Source: Actinomycetes bacterium
GTDB taxonomy: Bacteria > Actinomycetota > Acidimicrobiia > Acidimicrobiales > Ilumatobacteraceae
NCBI GenBank assembly: GCA_021414085.1
Contig: JAIOPC010000007.1
Coordinates: forward strand, 186,001-250,000
DNA: 64,000 nucleotides
Reading direction: 5' to 3'
The position numbers and the translations under genes were made by a program. The notes under the pieces are model-generated. The model had not been told where the DNA came from. It was given only the letters and a program-made list of their open reading frames with translations, and ran no database searches. How positions within the stretch are numbered: the stretch's first letter is position 1; each line of letters starts with the position of its first letter. Positions 26,964 through 38,353 of this stretch are shown here, piece by piece.

Positions 26964-27637
26964 TCGTACACCCCGCGTGCTTGGTCGCGCACGATCGTGC
27001 CGCGGTCCAGCTGAATTACTCGTTTGCGCATCATGTTCACGATGCGTTGATCGTGGGTGGCCATCACCACAGTGGTGCCGGTCTTGTTGATGCGATCGAG
27101 CAACCGCATGATGCCTTCGCCCGTGGCTGGGTCGAGGTTGCCGGTTGGCTCGTCGGCCAACAGAATTAGCGGCCGGTTAACGAACGCACGAGCGATCGAC
27201 ACGCGCTGCTGCTCGCCACCGGAGAGCTGGTGCGGGAAGCGTTCCTGCTTGCCACCGAGGCCCACGAGGTCGAGCACCGCCGGCACCTGCTGGCGGATCA
27301 CGTGACGAGGCCGACCAATTACTTCGAGAGCGAAGGCGATGTTCTCGAACACCGTCTTGTTCGCGAGCAACTTGTAGTCCTGAAAGATGTTGCCCAGATT
27401 GCGGCGCAGGTACGGCACCTTCGCATCGGGCATGTCGTTGATGTTGCGGCCGGCGACCAGCACCGCACCGCGCTCCGGGCGCTCTTGCCGGTTCATCAGG
27501 CGTAGCAGCGTGCTCTTACCGGACCCCGAAGGACCCACCAAGAAGACGAACTCGCCCTTGGCGATCTCGAAGGTGGCATCGCGCAGGGCGGTGACCTCGG
27601 TGGAATAGATCTTGTGGACGTTCTCGAGTTTGATCAT
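26960..27637 (-). CDS. ftsE: Cell division ATP-binding protein FtsE
   Basis: A 225-residue ABC ATPase. Walker A GPSGSGKS (35-42), Q-loop IFQDYKLL, signature LSGGEQQR (138-145), Walker B LILLADEP (157-164) and switch His in MATHDQRIV are all intact; IYSTEVTALRDATFEI at the N-terminus and QDYKLLANKTVFENI are FtsE-like. It drives FtsX-dependent activation of peptidoglycan hydrolysis. It lies 49 bases downstream of prfB and overlaps ftsX. Confidence 0.95.
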   Translation of the reverse strand: MIKLENVHKIYSTEVTALRDATFEIAKGEFVFLVGPSGSGKSTLLRLMNRQERPERGAVLVAGRNINDMPDAKVPYLRRNLGNIFQDYKLLANKTVFENIAFALEVIGRPRHVIRQQVPAVLDLVGLGGKQERFPHQLSGGEQQRVSIARAFVNRPLILLADEPTGNLDPATGEGIMRLLDRINKTGTTVVMATHDQRIVNMMRKRVIQLDRGTIVRDQARGVYE

Positions 27638-27686
27638 GCGCGTTTTTCTGTGAGTCGATCCGTCCGCCGGATAAACGGTAGCTCAG

Positions 27687-28787
27687 TCACTCGGCCTCAC
27701 GGCGTCGCCACCGCAAGTAGCCCTCCATGAAATCGTCGAGATCACCGTCGAGTACCGCTTCAATTTGGCTGGTCTCGACCTCCGTACGCAGGTCTTTCAC
27801 CATTTGGTAGGGCTGAACAACGTACGAGCGGATCTGGCTGCCCCAGCCCACCTGTGCCTGACGACCGGCGATGGAGGCGAGCTCGGCCTCGTGGTCTTCT
27901 TCGATTTTGGCGGCGACCATCGCCTTCAGCCGATTGAGCGCCTTCTCACGGTTTTGCAGCTGACTGCGCTCTTCTTGGCTGCTGGCCACCATGCCCGTCG
28001 GACGATGGATCAGGCGCACCGCCGACGACGTCTTGTTGATGTGCTGACCGCCGGCGCCGCTGGCCCGAAACACTTGCATATCGATGTCGCTGTCGTTGAT
28101 CTCGACATCGGGCGCGTCCATCACCGGCCACACCTGTACGCCCGCGAAGCTCGTCTGTCGGCGGCCCTGATTGTCGAAGGGACTGATGCGCACCAAGCGA
28201 TGCGTGCCGCGCTCGCCGGTCATCAACCCGTACGCGTAGCGCCCGGTGATGGTGAATTCCGCCGACATGATGCCGGCCTCCGTACCTTGACTGATCTCGT
28301 CGATCTCCAACGAGAACTTGCGCCGTTCCGCCCAACGCGAATACATGCGCAGCAGGATCTCGCTCCAGTCCTGCGCGTCGACACCGCCGTCTTTGGCATT
28401 GATCTGCACGATGCAGTCGGCCTCGTCGTGCTCGCCGGTGAAAAGACTGCGCAGATCGAGCTGACGCAACTGGGTGCCAATCGATGCGATCGCGTTTTGA
28501 ATGTCCGATTCCTGTGACTCGTCGTCGACCTCGCGAGCCATCTCGTGCAGCAGTTCGACGTCTTCCAATTCTCCGCTCAGCGCGTCGAAGGTGTCGAGGT
28601 CGCCCTTCACGTTGGAGTACTCAGCGTTGACCTTCTTCGCCAACTCTTGGTCGTCCCACAGATCGGGGCGAGCAACCTCCATCTCCAACTCGGAAAGCCG
28701 AGAGCGCCCGGCGGCAACCTTCAGGTAACCCTCCGCTTCGCCGAGACGGCGCCGGAGATCCTTTAAGTCGTCACCAAAATCACGCAT
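27687..28787 (-). CDS. prfB: Peptide chain release factor 2
   Basis: A 366-residue class I release factor. The stop-codon reading tripeptide SPF is at 202-204 and the catalytic GGQ at 246-248 (RASGAGGQHINKTSSAVRL), so it terminates at UGA and UAA. The gene is open from ATG to stop with no in-frame UGA near codon 25, so the programmed +1 frameshift used by many bacteria is absent. It is 21 bases downstream of secA and followed by ftsEX, a conserved actinobacterial order. Confidence 0.96.
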   Translation of the reverse strand: MRDFGDDLKDLRRRLGEAEGYLKVAAGRSRLSELEMEVARPDLWDDQELAKKVNAEYSNVKGDLDTFDALSGELEDVELLHEMAREVDDESQESDIQNAIASIGTQLRQLDLRSLFTGEHDEADCIVQINAKDGGVDAQDWSEILLRMYSRWAERRKFSLEIDEISQGTEAGIMSAEFTITGRYAYGLMTGERGTHRLVRISPFDNQGRRQTSFAGVQVWPVMDAPDVEINDSDIDMQVFRASGAGGQHINKTSSAVRLIHRPTGMVASSQEERSQLQNREKALNRLKAMVAAKIEEDHEAELASIAGRQAQVGWGSQIRSYVVQPYQMVKDLRTEVETSQIEAVLDGDLDDFMEGYLRWRRREAE

Positions 28788-28808
28788 AACGGCAGTCGCA
28801 CACGCGGC

Positions 28809-31607
28809 TCACAGCGTGGCGCCGTGGCACATCTTGAACTTCTTGCCACTGCCACATGGGCACGGAGCGTTACGCGGGGTCTTGGCAAACTCGTCCTTGA
28901 CGACGGTTTGCTGCTTCGCCGGCGCCGGACGAGCGGGTGCCGCAGCGCCGCCAGCGCCCGGCATCGCGCCCGCACCACCTGCCGCCTGCGCCGCGGCCGC
29001 GATGCCATCGGTCTGCTGATTGTCGCTGGAGGTCTGCTGCACATTCTGCACGACCTGCTGCGGCGCATCCTTGCGTACGACCTGCACGTGCATGACGTAC
29101 TTGACGAAGTCCTGCGCGATGCCCTTCATTAGTGAGCCGAACATCTCGTAGCCCTCGCGCTGCCACTCGGTGAGCGGATCCTTCTGACCCATCGCCCGCA
29201 GGTTGATGCCCTCCTGCAGGTAGTCCATCTCTTCGAGGTGCTCGCGCCAGCGCTGATCGATAATGCGCAGCATCACTTGGCGCTCGACATCGCGCATGAC
29301 GGTCGGGGTTAGCTCGGCCTCGCGCTGCTCGTAGTACGCCTTGGCATTGTCGGTGACAAGGTCGAAGATGTCGTCGGCGTCGTCGAAGTCCGCCAGTGCG
29401 GCCACTTCGATGTCGTTTGGCCAGTACGTCTTCAGTTCCTTCACCAAGCCATCGAGATCCCACTCGTCGTTGGCCTCGCTGACGCAATGCGTGTCGATGA
29501 GGGCATCGACAGCATCGGACAAATACTCCATGGCCGCCGACTTGAGGTCGAGACCCTCAAGAATCTGATCGCGCCGTGCATAGATGACCTTGCGCTGCTG
29601 GTTCATCACTTCGTCGTACTTCAGCACGTTCTTGCGAATCTCGGCGTTGCGTTGTTCCACCGTCGATTGCGCGCGCTCGATCGCCTTCGTCACCATCTTT
29701 GCTTCGATGGCTTCGTCGTCGGGCAGCGCCCGATTCATCACCCAGCTGAGCGCACCGGTTGCGAACAACCGCATCAGCTCGTCGTCGAGGCTGAGATAGA
29801 AGCGGCTCTCACCCGGGTCGCCCTGGCGACCACCACGGCCACGCAGCTGGTTATCGATGCGGCGGCTTTCGTGACGCTCGGTACCAAGCACGTAAAGGCC
29901 GCCAAGTTCGCGCACCTTGTCGCCCTCGATTTGGCACTCGACCTTCAACTGCGCGAGCAGCTCGTCGTAGCGCGCCATCGCCTTCGTGCGCGCCTCTTGG
30001 AATTCCTCGGGCATCTGGTCGAGCGGCATCGGCAGCGTGAAGTGATCGACCATGACCGCCGGGTCGTGGCCTTCCTTTTGCGTTTCGTGGAGCGCAAGAC
30101 CCTCGGGGTTACCGCCGAGAAGAATGTCGACTCCGCGGCCAGCCATGTTGGTGGAGACGGTGACCGAGTTCAGACGACCTGCCTGCGTGACGATGTGCGC
30201 CTCACGTGTGTGCTGCTTGGCGTTGAGAACCTCGTGCGGGATACCGCGCTTCTGCAACAGGCGCGAAAGGTGCTCGCTCTTTTCGACGCTGATCGTGCCC
30301 ACCAGCACCGGTTGGCCGCGCTCGTACTTCTCGGCGATGTCGTCGGCTACGGATTGGAACTTGGCGGCCTCGCTCTTGAAGATCTGATCAGGCTGGTCGG
30401 CACGAATGACGGTCTTGTTGGTGGGGATCGGAACGACCTGCAACTCGTAGGTGTTCGCCAGTTCCGCGGCCTCGGTCGATGCCGTACCGGTCATGCCGGC
30501 GAGCTTGTCGTACATCCGGAAGTAGTTCTGCAGCGTGATCGTGGCGAGCGTTTGGTTCTCTTCCTTGATCTTGACGCCCTCTTTGGCCTCCACCGCTTGG
30601 TGGATGCCCTCGCTCCAGCGGCGACCTTCCAGCACGCGGCCGGTGAACTCGTCGACGATCTTCACCTCGCCATTGGCGATGATGTAGTCCTTGTCGCGCT
30701 TGTAGAGCTCTTTCGCCTTCAGCGCCACCGACATTTGGTGCACCAGGTTCTGTTGCACTTCGTCGTACAGGTTGTCGATGCCGAGCGCTGCTTCGACTTT
30801 GTCGATACCGGCTTCAAGCGGCACCACTACGCGCTTGTCTTCTTCGACTTCGTAATCGACATCTCGGCGCAACGAGCGCACGATGCTGGCGAACTGGTAG
30901 TAGAGCTTCGCCGCGTCGGCGATGCGGCCTGAGATGATGAGCGGGGTGCGCGCTTCGTCGATGAGGATGCTGTCGACTTCGTCGACGATCGCAAAGTTGT
31001 GGCCGCGCTGCACCTTGTCGGCGAGCGTGCCCGCCATGTTGTCGCGCAGGTAGTCGAAGCCGAATTCGTTGTTGGTGCCGTAGGTGATGTCGGCGGCATA
31101 GTTGACGCGCTTCTCGGCCGGCTTCTCTTTGAATCCGGGAATGATGAGGCCCACTTCGAGGCCCATCCACTTGTGGATGCGACCCATCCACTCGGCGTGG
31201 AAGCGAGCGAGATAATCGTTGACCGTGACGAGGTGAACGCCCTTGCCCGACAGGCCGTTGAGGTAAGCCGGCAGGGTGCTGACCAGGGTCTTGCCTTCGC
31301 CGGTCTTCATTTCGGCGACCCAGCCGAAGTGCAATGCAGCGCCGCCCATCATCTGTACGTCGAAGTGGCGCTGACCGATCGTGCGCGTTGCGGCCTCGCG
31401 GACCACCGCGAACGCTTCCAGCAACAGGTCGTCCAGGCTCTCGCCGCGCTCGATGCGACCGCGGAACTCGGGGGTCTTTGCTTGCAACGCGTCGTCGGAC
31501 AGCGCCGACATCTGCGCGGAGAGCGCATTCATGTCCGGTACGAGGCCTTCGAGGGCCTTGAGTTTCTTGCCTTCACCGGCTCGGAGGATGCGATCGAGGA
31601 TGCCCAT
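28809..31607 (-). CDS. secA: Preprotein translocase ATPase SecA
   Basis: A 932-residue SecA from ATG at 31607 (MGILDRILRAGEGKK). The open frame extends further upstream but through comF without similarity. Walker A TGEGKT is at 102-107, FDYLRDNMA and VDEVDSILIDEARTPL (DEAD-like box) follow, then GTASTEA and MAGRGVDILLGGNPE of the second helicase domain. The tail is Pro/Ala/Gln-rich and ends in the zinc-binding motif CPCGSGKKFKMCH that contacts SecB or phospholipid. It powers Sec-dependent export. Only one secA is present in the window. Confidence 0.97.
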   Translation of the reverse strand: MGILDRILRAGEGKKLKALEGLVPDMNALSAQMSALSDDALQAKTPEFRGRIERGESLDDLLLEAFAVVREAATRTIGQRHFDVQMMGGAALHFGWVAEMKTGEGKTLVSTLPAYLNGLSGKGVHLVTVNDYLARFHAEWMGRIHKWMGLEVGLIIPGFKEKPAEKRVNYAADITYGTNNEFGFDYLRDNMAGTLADKVQRGHNFAIVDEVDSILIDEARTPLIISGRIADAAKLYYQFASIVRSLRRDVDYEVEEDKRVVVPLEAGIDKVEAALGIDNLYDEVQQNLVHQMSVALKAKELYKRDKDYIIANGEVKIVDEFTGRVLEGRRWSEGIHQAVEAKEGVKIKEENQTLATITLQNYFRMYDKLAGMTGTASTEAAELANTYELQVVPIPTNKTVIRADQPDQIFKSEAAKFQSVADDIAEKYERGQPVLVGTISVEKSEHLSRLLQKRGIPHEVLNAKQHTREAHIVTQAGRLNSVTVSTNMAGRGVDILLGGNPEGLALHETQKEGHDPAVMVDHFTLPMPLDQMPEEFQEARTKAMARYDELLAQLKVECQIEGDKVRELGGLYVLGTERHESRRIDNQLRGRGGRQGDPGESRFYLSLDDELMRLFATGALSWVMNRALPDDEAIEAKMVTKAIERAQSTVEQRNAEIRKNVLKYDEVMNQQRKVIYARRDQILEGLDLKSAAMEYLSDAVDALIDTHCVSEANDEWDLDGLVKELKTYWPNDIEVAALADFDDADDIFDLVTDNAKAYYEQREAELTPTVMRDVERQVMLRIIDQRWREHLEEMDYLQEGINLRAMGQKDPLTEWQREGYEMFGSLMKGIAQDFVKYVMHVQVVRKDAPQQVVQNVQQTSSDNQQTDGIAAAAQAAGGAGAMPGAGGAAAPARPAPAKQQTVVKDEFAKTPRNAPCPCGSGKKFKMCHGATL

Positions 31608-31634
31608 GCGGGTATGGAGCCTACCGGCGGGCCG

Positions 31635-31652
31635 GTTGCCAGCCTTGGCAAC
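31635..31652 (-). other. Hairpin between comF and secA
   Basis: GTTGCCA (31635-31641) and TGGCAAC (31646-31652) form a perfect 7-base stem with a 4-base loop, next to a second inverted repeat ACCGGC-GG-GCCGGT (31623-31636). There is no T-run on the minus strand, so it is not a classical terminator. It may be part of the secA leader or an attenuating structure between comF and secA. Confidence 0.4.
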
Positions 31653-31657
31653 GACGG

Positions 31658-32296
31658 TTAGCTGGCCCTGGCCAACTGCTCGTTCAGGATCACCGACGGA
31701 AGCGCTGGCAATGTCGCTGCCGCCGCAACGCACACCACCGCGGCCACACCGGCTCGTTGCAGCGCTGCCCGCGCTGCGACCAGCGTCGCACCGGTCGTGG
31801 TGACATCGTCGACGAGTAGCACCCGCAGCGAGTGCCGCAGCGAACGCGACCGGAACGAGACACCGTGCAGTCGCTCGGCGCGCGTGTGGCCGGTTTGCTG
31901 TTCGCCATGCGTGCGATAGAGCAGGCGGCGACACGGCACACCCAGCTCGTGGGCGACGGCCCTAGCCAGCAGCTCGGATTGGTCATAACCGCGCGCCCGT
32001 GCACGCGCCCCGCTGGTGGGCGCCCAGGTCACAACATCGACCGGGCCGACACGGAGGCGGCGCACCATCAGTTGCGCCAACTGGCGGGCGACGCCACGCC
32101 GATTGCGGTACTTCAGGCCATGGACCACTTGGCGCGCCACACCCTCGAACGGAAGTGCCGCCAACACCCCGTCGGCACTGACTTGCGTGGCAGCGCTGGC
32201 GAGGGAGAAACGACAGGTACGACACAACGTCGGACCCGGCTGGTTGCACCCAGCGCAAGCGGATGTGAAGGGTGCGATGAACGGGCGGGGCGGCAT
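31658..32296 (-). CDS. comF: ComF family phosphoribosyltransferase-like protein
   Basis: A 212-residue ComF/GntX protein. An N-terminal zinc-finger-like set C14, C17, C25, C28 is followed by LPFEGVARQVVHGLKYRNRRGVA and a phosphoribosyltransferase fold with the PRPP-loop motif LLVDDVTTTGAT. In naturally competent bacteria ComF acts in the cytoplasm during DNA uptake; elsewhere its role is unclear. It lies 50 bases upstream of secA on the same strand. The space upstream of its start (from 32297) runs into the IS110 element, so its native promoter may have been altered. No clear ribosome-binding site precedes the ATG. Confidence 0.85.
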   Translation of the reverse strand: MPPRPFIAPFTSACAGCNQPGPTLCRTCRFSLASAATQVSADGVLAALPFEGVARQVVHGLKYRNRRGVARQLAQLMVRRLRVGPVDVVTWAPTSGARARARGYDQSELLARAVAHELGVPCRRLLYRTHGEQQTGHTRAERLHGVSFRSRSLRHSLRVLLVDDVTTTGATLVAARAALQRAGVAAVVCVAAAATLPALPSVILNEQLARAS

Positions 32297-32368
32297 GGTG
32301 CAAGTAGTACCAGGAGGGTGCGACAGCCATTATGTGATGGCGCCCGGGGTCGACGCCTGGGGGCATGA

Positions 32369-32510
32369 TCCGGGTGGTGGTCTCGCTGTTGGGTTTGACC
32401 CTGGGTGTGACTGACCGACGTGTCTTGACTGTGAATTGTCGGCCCATCGTGCGTGACCACCACCCGGACGGCCCCGCCCGGCAAGTGACCTAATAGGAAC
32501 CTGTTGACGC
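32369..32510 (+). ncRNA. Candidate bridge RNA in the IS110 left end
   Basis: The leader contains a perfect 14-base inverted repeat, TCCGGGTGGTGGTC (32369-32382) and GACCACCACCCGGA (32455-32468), enclosing 72 bases. Inside are a small perfect hairpin GGGT-TTG-ACCC (32391-32401) and a 5-base stem CCGAC/GTCGG (32415-32419, 32438-32442). IS110 elements are known to express a structured bridge RNA from the non-coding end next to the transposase gene, with two loops that pair with target and donor DNA. Position, size and structure fit; the exact ends and the loops are not determined. Confidence 0.4.
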
Positions 32511-32595
32511 AGACCCCTGGCTGTCTTGTCCGAGCTGAGCGTGGCCCTCCCAACCCCACCCGTTGCAAGAGAGAAAATTGGAAGGACCAACCATC

Positions 32596-33816
32596 ATGAT
32601 GACATCTGTTGACCGTCGCGTCACGGGCGGCGTCGACACTCACGACGACGTTCACGTCGCCGCTGTGTGCGACAGCACCACGTCGCGCTCCCTTGGCACG
32701 GCGTCGTTCTCAACGACAGCGGCCGGTTACGCCGAACTGCTGGTGTGGATGAACGACCACGGCACACTCGACAAGGTCGGTGTTGAATCGACCGGCAGTT
32801 GGGGTGCTGGTCTCACCCGGCATCTGAGCGCTGCCGGTGTCGAGGTGATCGAGGTTGATCGCCCTGACCGCAAGGCCCGCCGGTTGGACGGCAAGACCGA
32901 CACGGTTGACGCGGTCGCAGCCGCTCGTGCAGTGATCGCTGGGCGAGCGACCGGTGTTCCGAAAACACGTGACGGAAGCGTTGAAGCGATCCGCCAGTTG
33001 GAAATCGTGTATCACGCCGCGAGCAAGGATCGCACTCGAGCGATCAATCAGTTCAGATCGATCATCGTCGCAGCTCCCGCCGCATTGAGACATCGACTCC
33101 GTGACGGCTTGTCGCTCAAGAACCAGCTCGCTAGAGCTCGTCGGTTCACGGATAACCATCCGGACCTAGTCGAACAACAGACACGGTTCGCCTTGCGTGA
33201 GATCGCCCGCCGGATCGAGTTCCTTGATGCCCACAACACCCGACTGGAAACCAGGATCAGTGAACTCGTTATCGCTCACTGCCCGGCACTGATCGGCCTG
33301 TGTGGTGTCGGACCGCACTCCGCAGCCCAGCTCCTCGCTGCCGCCGGCGACAACCCACAGCGGATCCGGTCCGAAGCGGCGTTCGCGAAACTCTGCGGGG
33401 TCTGCCCGATGTCAGCATCATCGGGCAAGACCAACCGGCACCGTCTCAACCGTGGCGGGGACCGTCGCGCGAACAACGCACTGTTCACGATTGTGCTGGT
33501 TCGGATGCGTCACGATCCGACCACTCGCGCCTACGTCGAGCGGCGCACCACCGAGGGAATGAGCAAGAAAGAGATCATGCGCTGCCTCAAGCGCTACGTC
33601 GCACGCGAGGTCTACAACACCCTCATCAACCCGCCCGCCGACCTTCCCACCGGACGCCAACTCCGAGAACTCCGCAACGAACGCAAGATCACGCTCGCCG
33701 ACGTCTGCAAACAGTTTGACACCGCCCAAATCACAATCTCGCGGCTCGAACGCGGACTCACCCACGACACCGGTCTCGCCCGACGCGTCCACAACTGGCT
33801 CCAACAAACCGATTGA
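32596..33816 (+). CDS. IS110 family transposase with an extra C-terminal HTH
   Basis: A 406-residue DEDD recombinase. The RuvC-like acidic residues are visible: D14 (GGVDTH), E64 (VGVESTG), D102 and D105 (KTDTVDA). The C-terminal Transposase_20 domain shows CPALIGLCGVGPHSAAQLLA and ASSGKTNRHRLNRGGDRRAN, where the catalytic Ser of IS110 enzymes is expected. After it, roughly the last 55 residues (LRELRNERKITLADVCKQF...ITISRLERG) look like an Xre-type helix-turn-helix, which most IS110 transposases lack. ATG at 32596 has GGAAGGA nine bases upstream. The gene is intact, so the element may be active. Confidence 0.92.
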   Translation: MMTSVDRRVTGGVDTHDDVHVAAVCDSTTSRSLGTASFSTTAAGYAELLVWMNDHGTLDKVGVESTGSWGAGLTRHLSAAGVEVIEVDRPDRKARRLDGKTDTVDAVAAARAVIAGRATGVPKTRDGSVEAIRQLEIVYHAASKDRTRAINQFRSIIVAAPAALRHRLRDGLSLKNQLARARRFTDNHPDLVEQQTRFALREIARRIEFLDAHNTRLETRISELVIAHCPALIGLCGVGPHSAAQLLAAAGDNPQRIRSEAAFAKLCGVCPMSASSGKTNRHRLNRGGDRRANNALFTIVLVRMRHDPTTRAYVERRTTEGMSKKEIMRCLKRYVAREVYNTLINPPADLPTGRQLRELRNERKITLADVCKQFDTAQITISRLERGLTHDTGLARRVHNWLQQTD

Positions 33817-33852
33817 CATCTATAGGAGCTTCAATGAGTCGTTCGGGTCGAG

Positions 33853-34643
33853 CTAGCGGCGGGTCAACGGCCGCGGCCGAAACTTGCTGGCCGCGGCGAG
33901 AGCACGGCGGCGACGTGCCTTGGCCACAAACATGATGAAGGCGATGGCGACGAGGCACCAGGCGACCAGCGCGACAAGTGCGACTGTCGATACGGTGCCC
34001 CAGATGCCGGTGCTTCCTTGCGCAATCGCAGTGGTCGCTGAGACAGCAAGGGTGGTGCCGTCGAGCGGCGCGACCCATTGCGTCGTCGAACCATCGTTCA
34101 CGGGATCGCCTGGCAGGTCCGCGGTAAGGGTGAATGAAACCGCCTCCGCCGGGGCGAGGCCCAGGTCGCGGATGGTCTGCTCGTACGGGCTGCCGCCGAT
34201 TGCACTGAGCAGGTCGGAGTCTGCGAACGCCTGCAGTTGGCCATCGACTCGCAAGCTGCCGGCGAGGAATGTTGTGAGCTGCGATTCGGTGTCGGTCTGC
34301 GTGATGGTGATGCCCTGCAACGGACCACTGGTTCCGTTGATCGACTGCAAGAGCGCAGTTGCTTCCGCCACCGTTGCGAACGTGTGCGTCAATACGACTT
34401 GCAAGCCGCCGGCGTCGGTGGGTGTTGGACCGTCGACCGTCCAGCCAGCAGCGGACGCGTCGTCGAAGCGCAGGTCCTCGGCGAGGCCTGGTGCCTGCGC
34501 GACAACTTCTGCGTCGGCGATCGCGGTAAGGGTCACCGTGCCGGAACCGTCGGCAGCAACCTGAACGTCGACCGTGAGGTCGACTTTGCACGCACCAAGC
34601 GCGAGTAACGCGCACACCGCAATCGCGGTACGCCGCAACCGCC

Positions 34644-34647
<4 letters not shown>
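33853..34647 (-). CDS. LppM-like lipoprotein with C-terminal membrane anchor
   Basis: A 264-residue exported protein: signal peptide with lipobox LALGAC (C20), then VDLTVDVQVAADGSGTVTLT, the usual opening of the LppM domain of actinobacteria (DUF3153-like), a Thr/Ser-rich beta domain, and one transmembrane helix near residues 218-241 followed by a basic cytoplasmic tail (KARRRRALAAASKFRPR). Mycobacterial LppM is linked to cell-envelope lipid handling and phagosome interaction. Its ATG overlaps the clpC stop by four bases. The IS110 element was inserted about 20-35 bases beyond its stop. Confidence 0.78.
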
Positions 34648-37202
<2,555 letters not shown>

Positions 37203-37290
37203 GGTGAAAGTGTATCGGTGGCTGTCGAACACAACGCCGCGTCTGCGGTTTGCTGACCGACCCTGTACGTATGTGACGTAGCCTGATGCC

Positions 37291-38271
37291 GTGCCGCCCG
37301 CGCCACTGTTTGCACTTCCCGGCCACGCCGCTTCGGTAGCGCGTATCGAAGCCGCGCTGAAGGAATCGGTGCACACTCCCGACCCTTACCTGCAAGACAT
37401 CGCATCGCATCTCATCGTCGCTGGTGGGAAGCGGTTGCGGCCGGTGCTGACGGTCGTCGCCGCACAGGTCGTTGGCGAAGCAGACGACGAACTGCGCGAG
37501 AAGGCTGTGCAAGGCGGCATCTCCTGCGAGCTCGTGCAAACAGGTTCGCTGTATCACGACGACGTGATGGACGAAGCGCACACACGGCGCGGCGTCGACA
37601 CGGTGAATGCGAAGTGGGGCAACCTGCAAGCGATTCTTGCTGGCGACTTCTTGCTTGCGCGCGCATCAGGAATCGCTGCGTCGCTGGGTACTGAAGTTGC
37701 TGGATTGCTGGCTCGCACGATCGGCCGGTTGTGCGAAGGTCAGATCGAGGAACTGCGCCACACCTACAACGCAGCTCGTCCCGAGGCCAGCTACCTCTCC
37801 AGCATCAGTGGCAAGACAGCGTCGCTGTTCGCCACGGCGGCGCGCATTGGTGGCCTGGTTGCGGAGCTCGATCGCTCGCTCATCGATGCGCTCACGGACT
37901 ACGGCGAAGCGTTCGGGATGGTCTTTCAGATCGTCGACGATGTGCTGGATGTCACCGCCACCGACAAACAGCTCGGCAAGCCCGCTGGCCACGACATGGT
38001 TGAGGGTGTGTACACGCTTCCGGTGTTGCGCACGCTGCAGGCCGGTGGCGTCGCTGCCGTCGAACTGCTCTCGCTGCTGGGTCGCCCGCTTGATGCGGTC
38101 GAGCAAGACAAGGCGCTTGGCATCGTGCGCTCCAACGGCGGTATCGATGCTGCGATCACGGTCGCTCGCGAGTGGGCCGATCGCGCGGAGGCCGCCTGTC
38201 ACCTGCTGCCAGCGTCGGCCGCGACGGAAGCGATGCGAATCGCACCGTCGGCACTCCTCGCGACGCTCTGA
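37291..38271 (+). CDS. Long-chain polyprenyl diphosphate synthase
   Basis: A 326-residue trans-prenyltransferase starting at GTG. The first aspartate-rich motif DDVMDEAHTRRG starts at D90, and the second DDVLD is at 216-220, with GGKRLRP upstream and a basic TDKQLGKPAGHD segment downstream. The residues four and five before the first DD are small (S, G), which in this family allows long products (about C35-C50), so it likely makes the side chain of menaquinone. It starts 88 bases from divergent clpC. Confidence 0.92.
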   Translation: MPPAPLFALPGHAASVARIEAALKESVHTPDPYLQDIASHLIVAGGKRLRPVLTVVAAQVVGEADDELREKAVQGGISCELVQTGSLYHDDVMDEAHTRRGVDTVNAKWGNLQAILAGDFLLARASGIAASLGTEVAGLLARTIGRLCEGQIEELRHTYNAARPEASYLSSISGKTASLFATAARIGGLVAELDRSLIDALTDYGEAFGMVFQIVDDVLDVTATDKQLGKPAGHDMVEGVYTLPVLRTLQAGGVAAVELLSLLGRPLDAVEQDKALGIVRSNGGIDAAITVAREWADRAEAACHLLPASAATEAMRIAPSALLATL

Positions 38272-38353
38272 CCTACGAACCATCCGACACCCCTTCAATA
38301 GCGTTCGCGGTACGGCTTCCCCGCTGGACGTAATTTTTGAGAGGAGTAGCCTG

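Larger units (their letters stand above)
32359..33830 (+). mobile_element. IS110-family insertion sequence (ends approximate)
   Basis: A single transposase gene with 300 bases of non-coding DNA before it and only a few bases after it, inserted between comF and the lppM-like gene. No terminal inverted repeats or target duplication are visible, as expected for IS110. The ends given are a hypothesis: the right end is placed at CT in TATAGGAGCT (33821-33830), because ATAGGA is also found inside the leader (32493-32498); the left end is placed after the CT at 32357-32358. An empty-site comparison is needed to set the ends. The long 5' leader places it with IS110 proper rather than the IS1111 group. 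Confidence 0.6.

Noticed and set aside
27687-28787. Possible programmed frameshift in prfB
   Set aside because: The frame is open from the ATG and the N-terminus is complete; no in-frame UGA with an upstream Shine-Dalgarno is seen near codon 25.
29487-30932. A 481-codon plus-strand open frame opposite secA
   Set aside because: SecA motifs cover this region on the minus strand; the plus-strand translation is low-complexity His/Arg/Leu and has no domain.
32297-32595. CRISPR-like or tandem repeat array before the transposase
   Set aside because: Only one inverted repeat is present and there are no regularly spaced direct repeats or cas genes; an IS110 leader explains it better.
37203-37290. 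Clear sigma-70 or CtsR-type operator between clpC and the polyprenyl synthase gene
   Set aside because: I looked for paired -35/-10 hexamers and for CtsR heptad repeats and found none convincing in the 88 bases.
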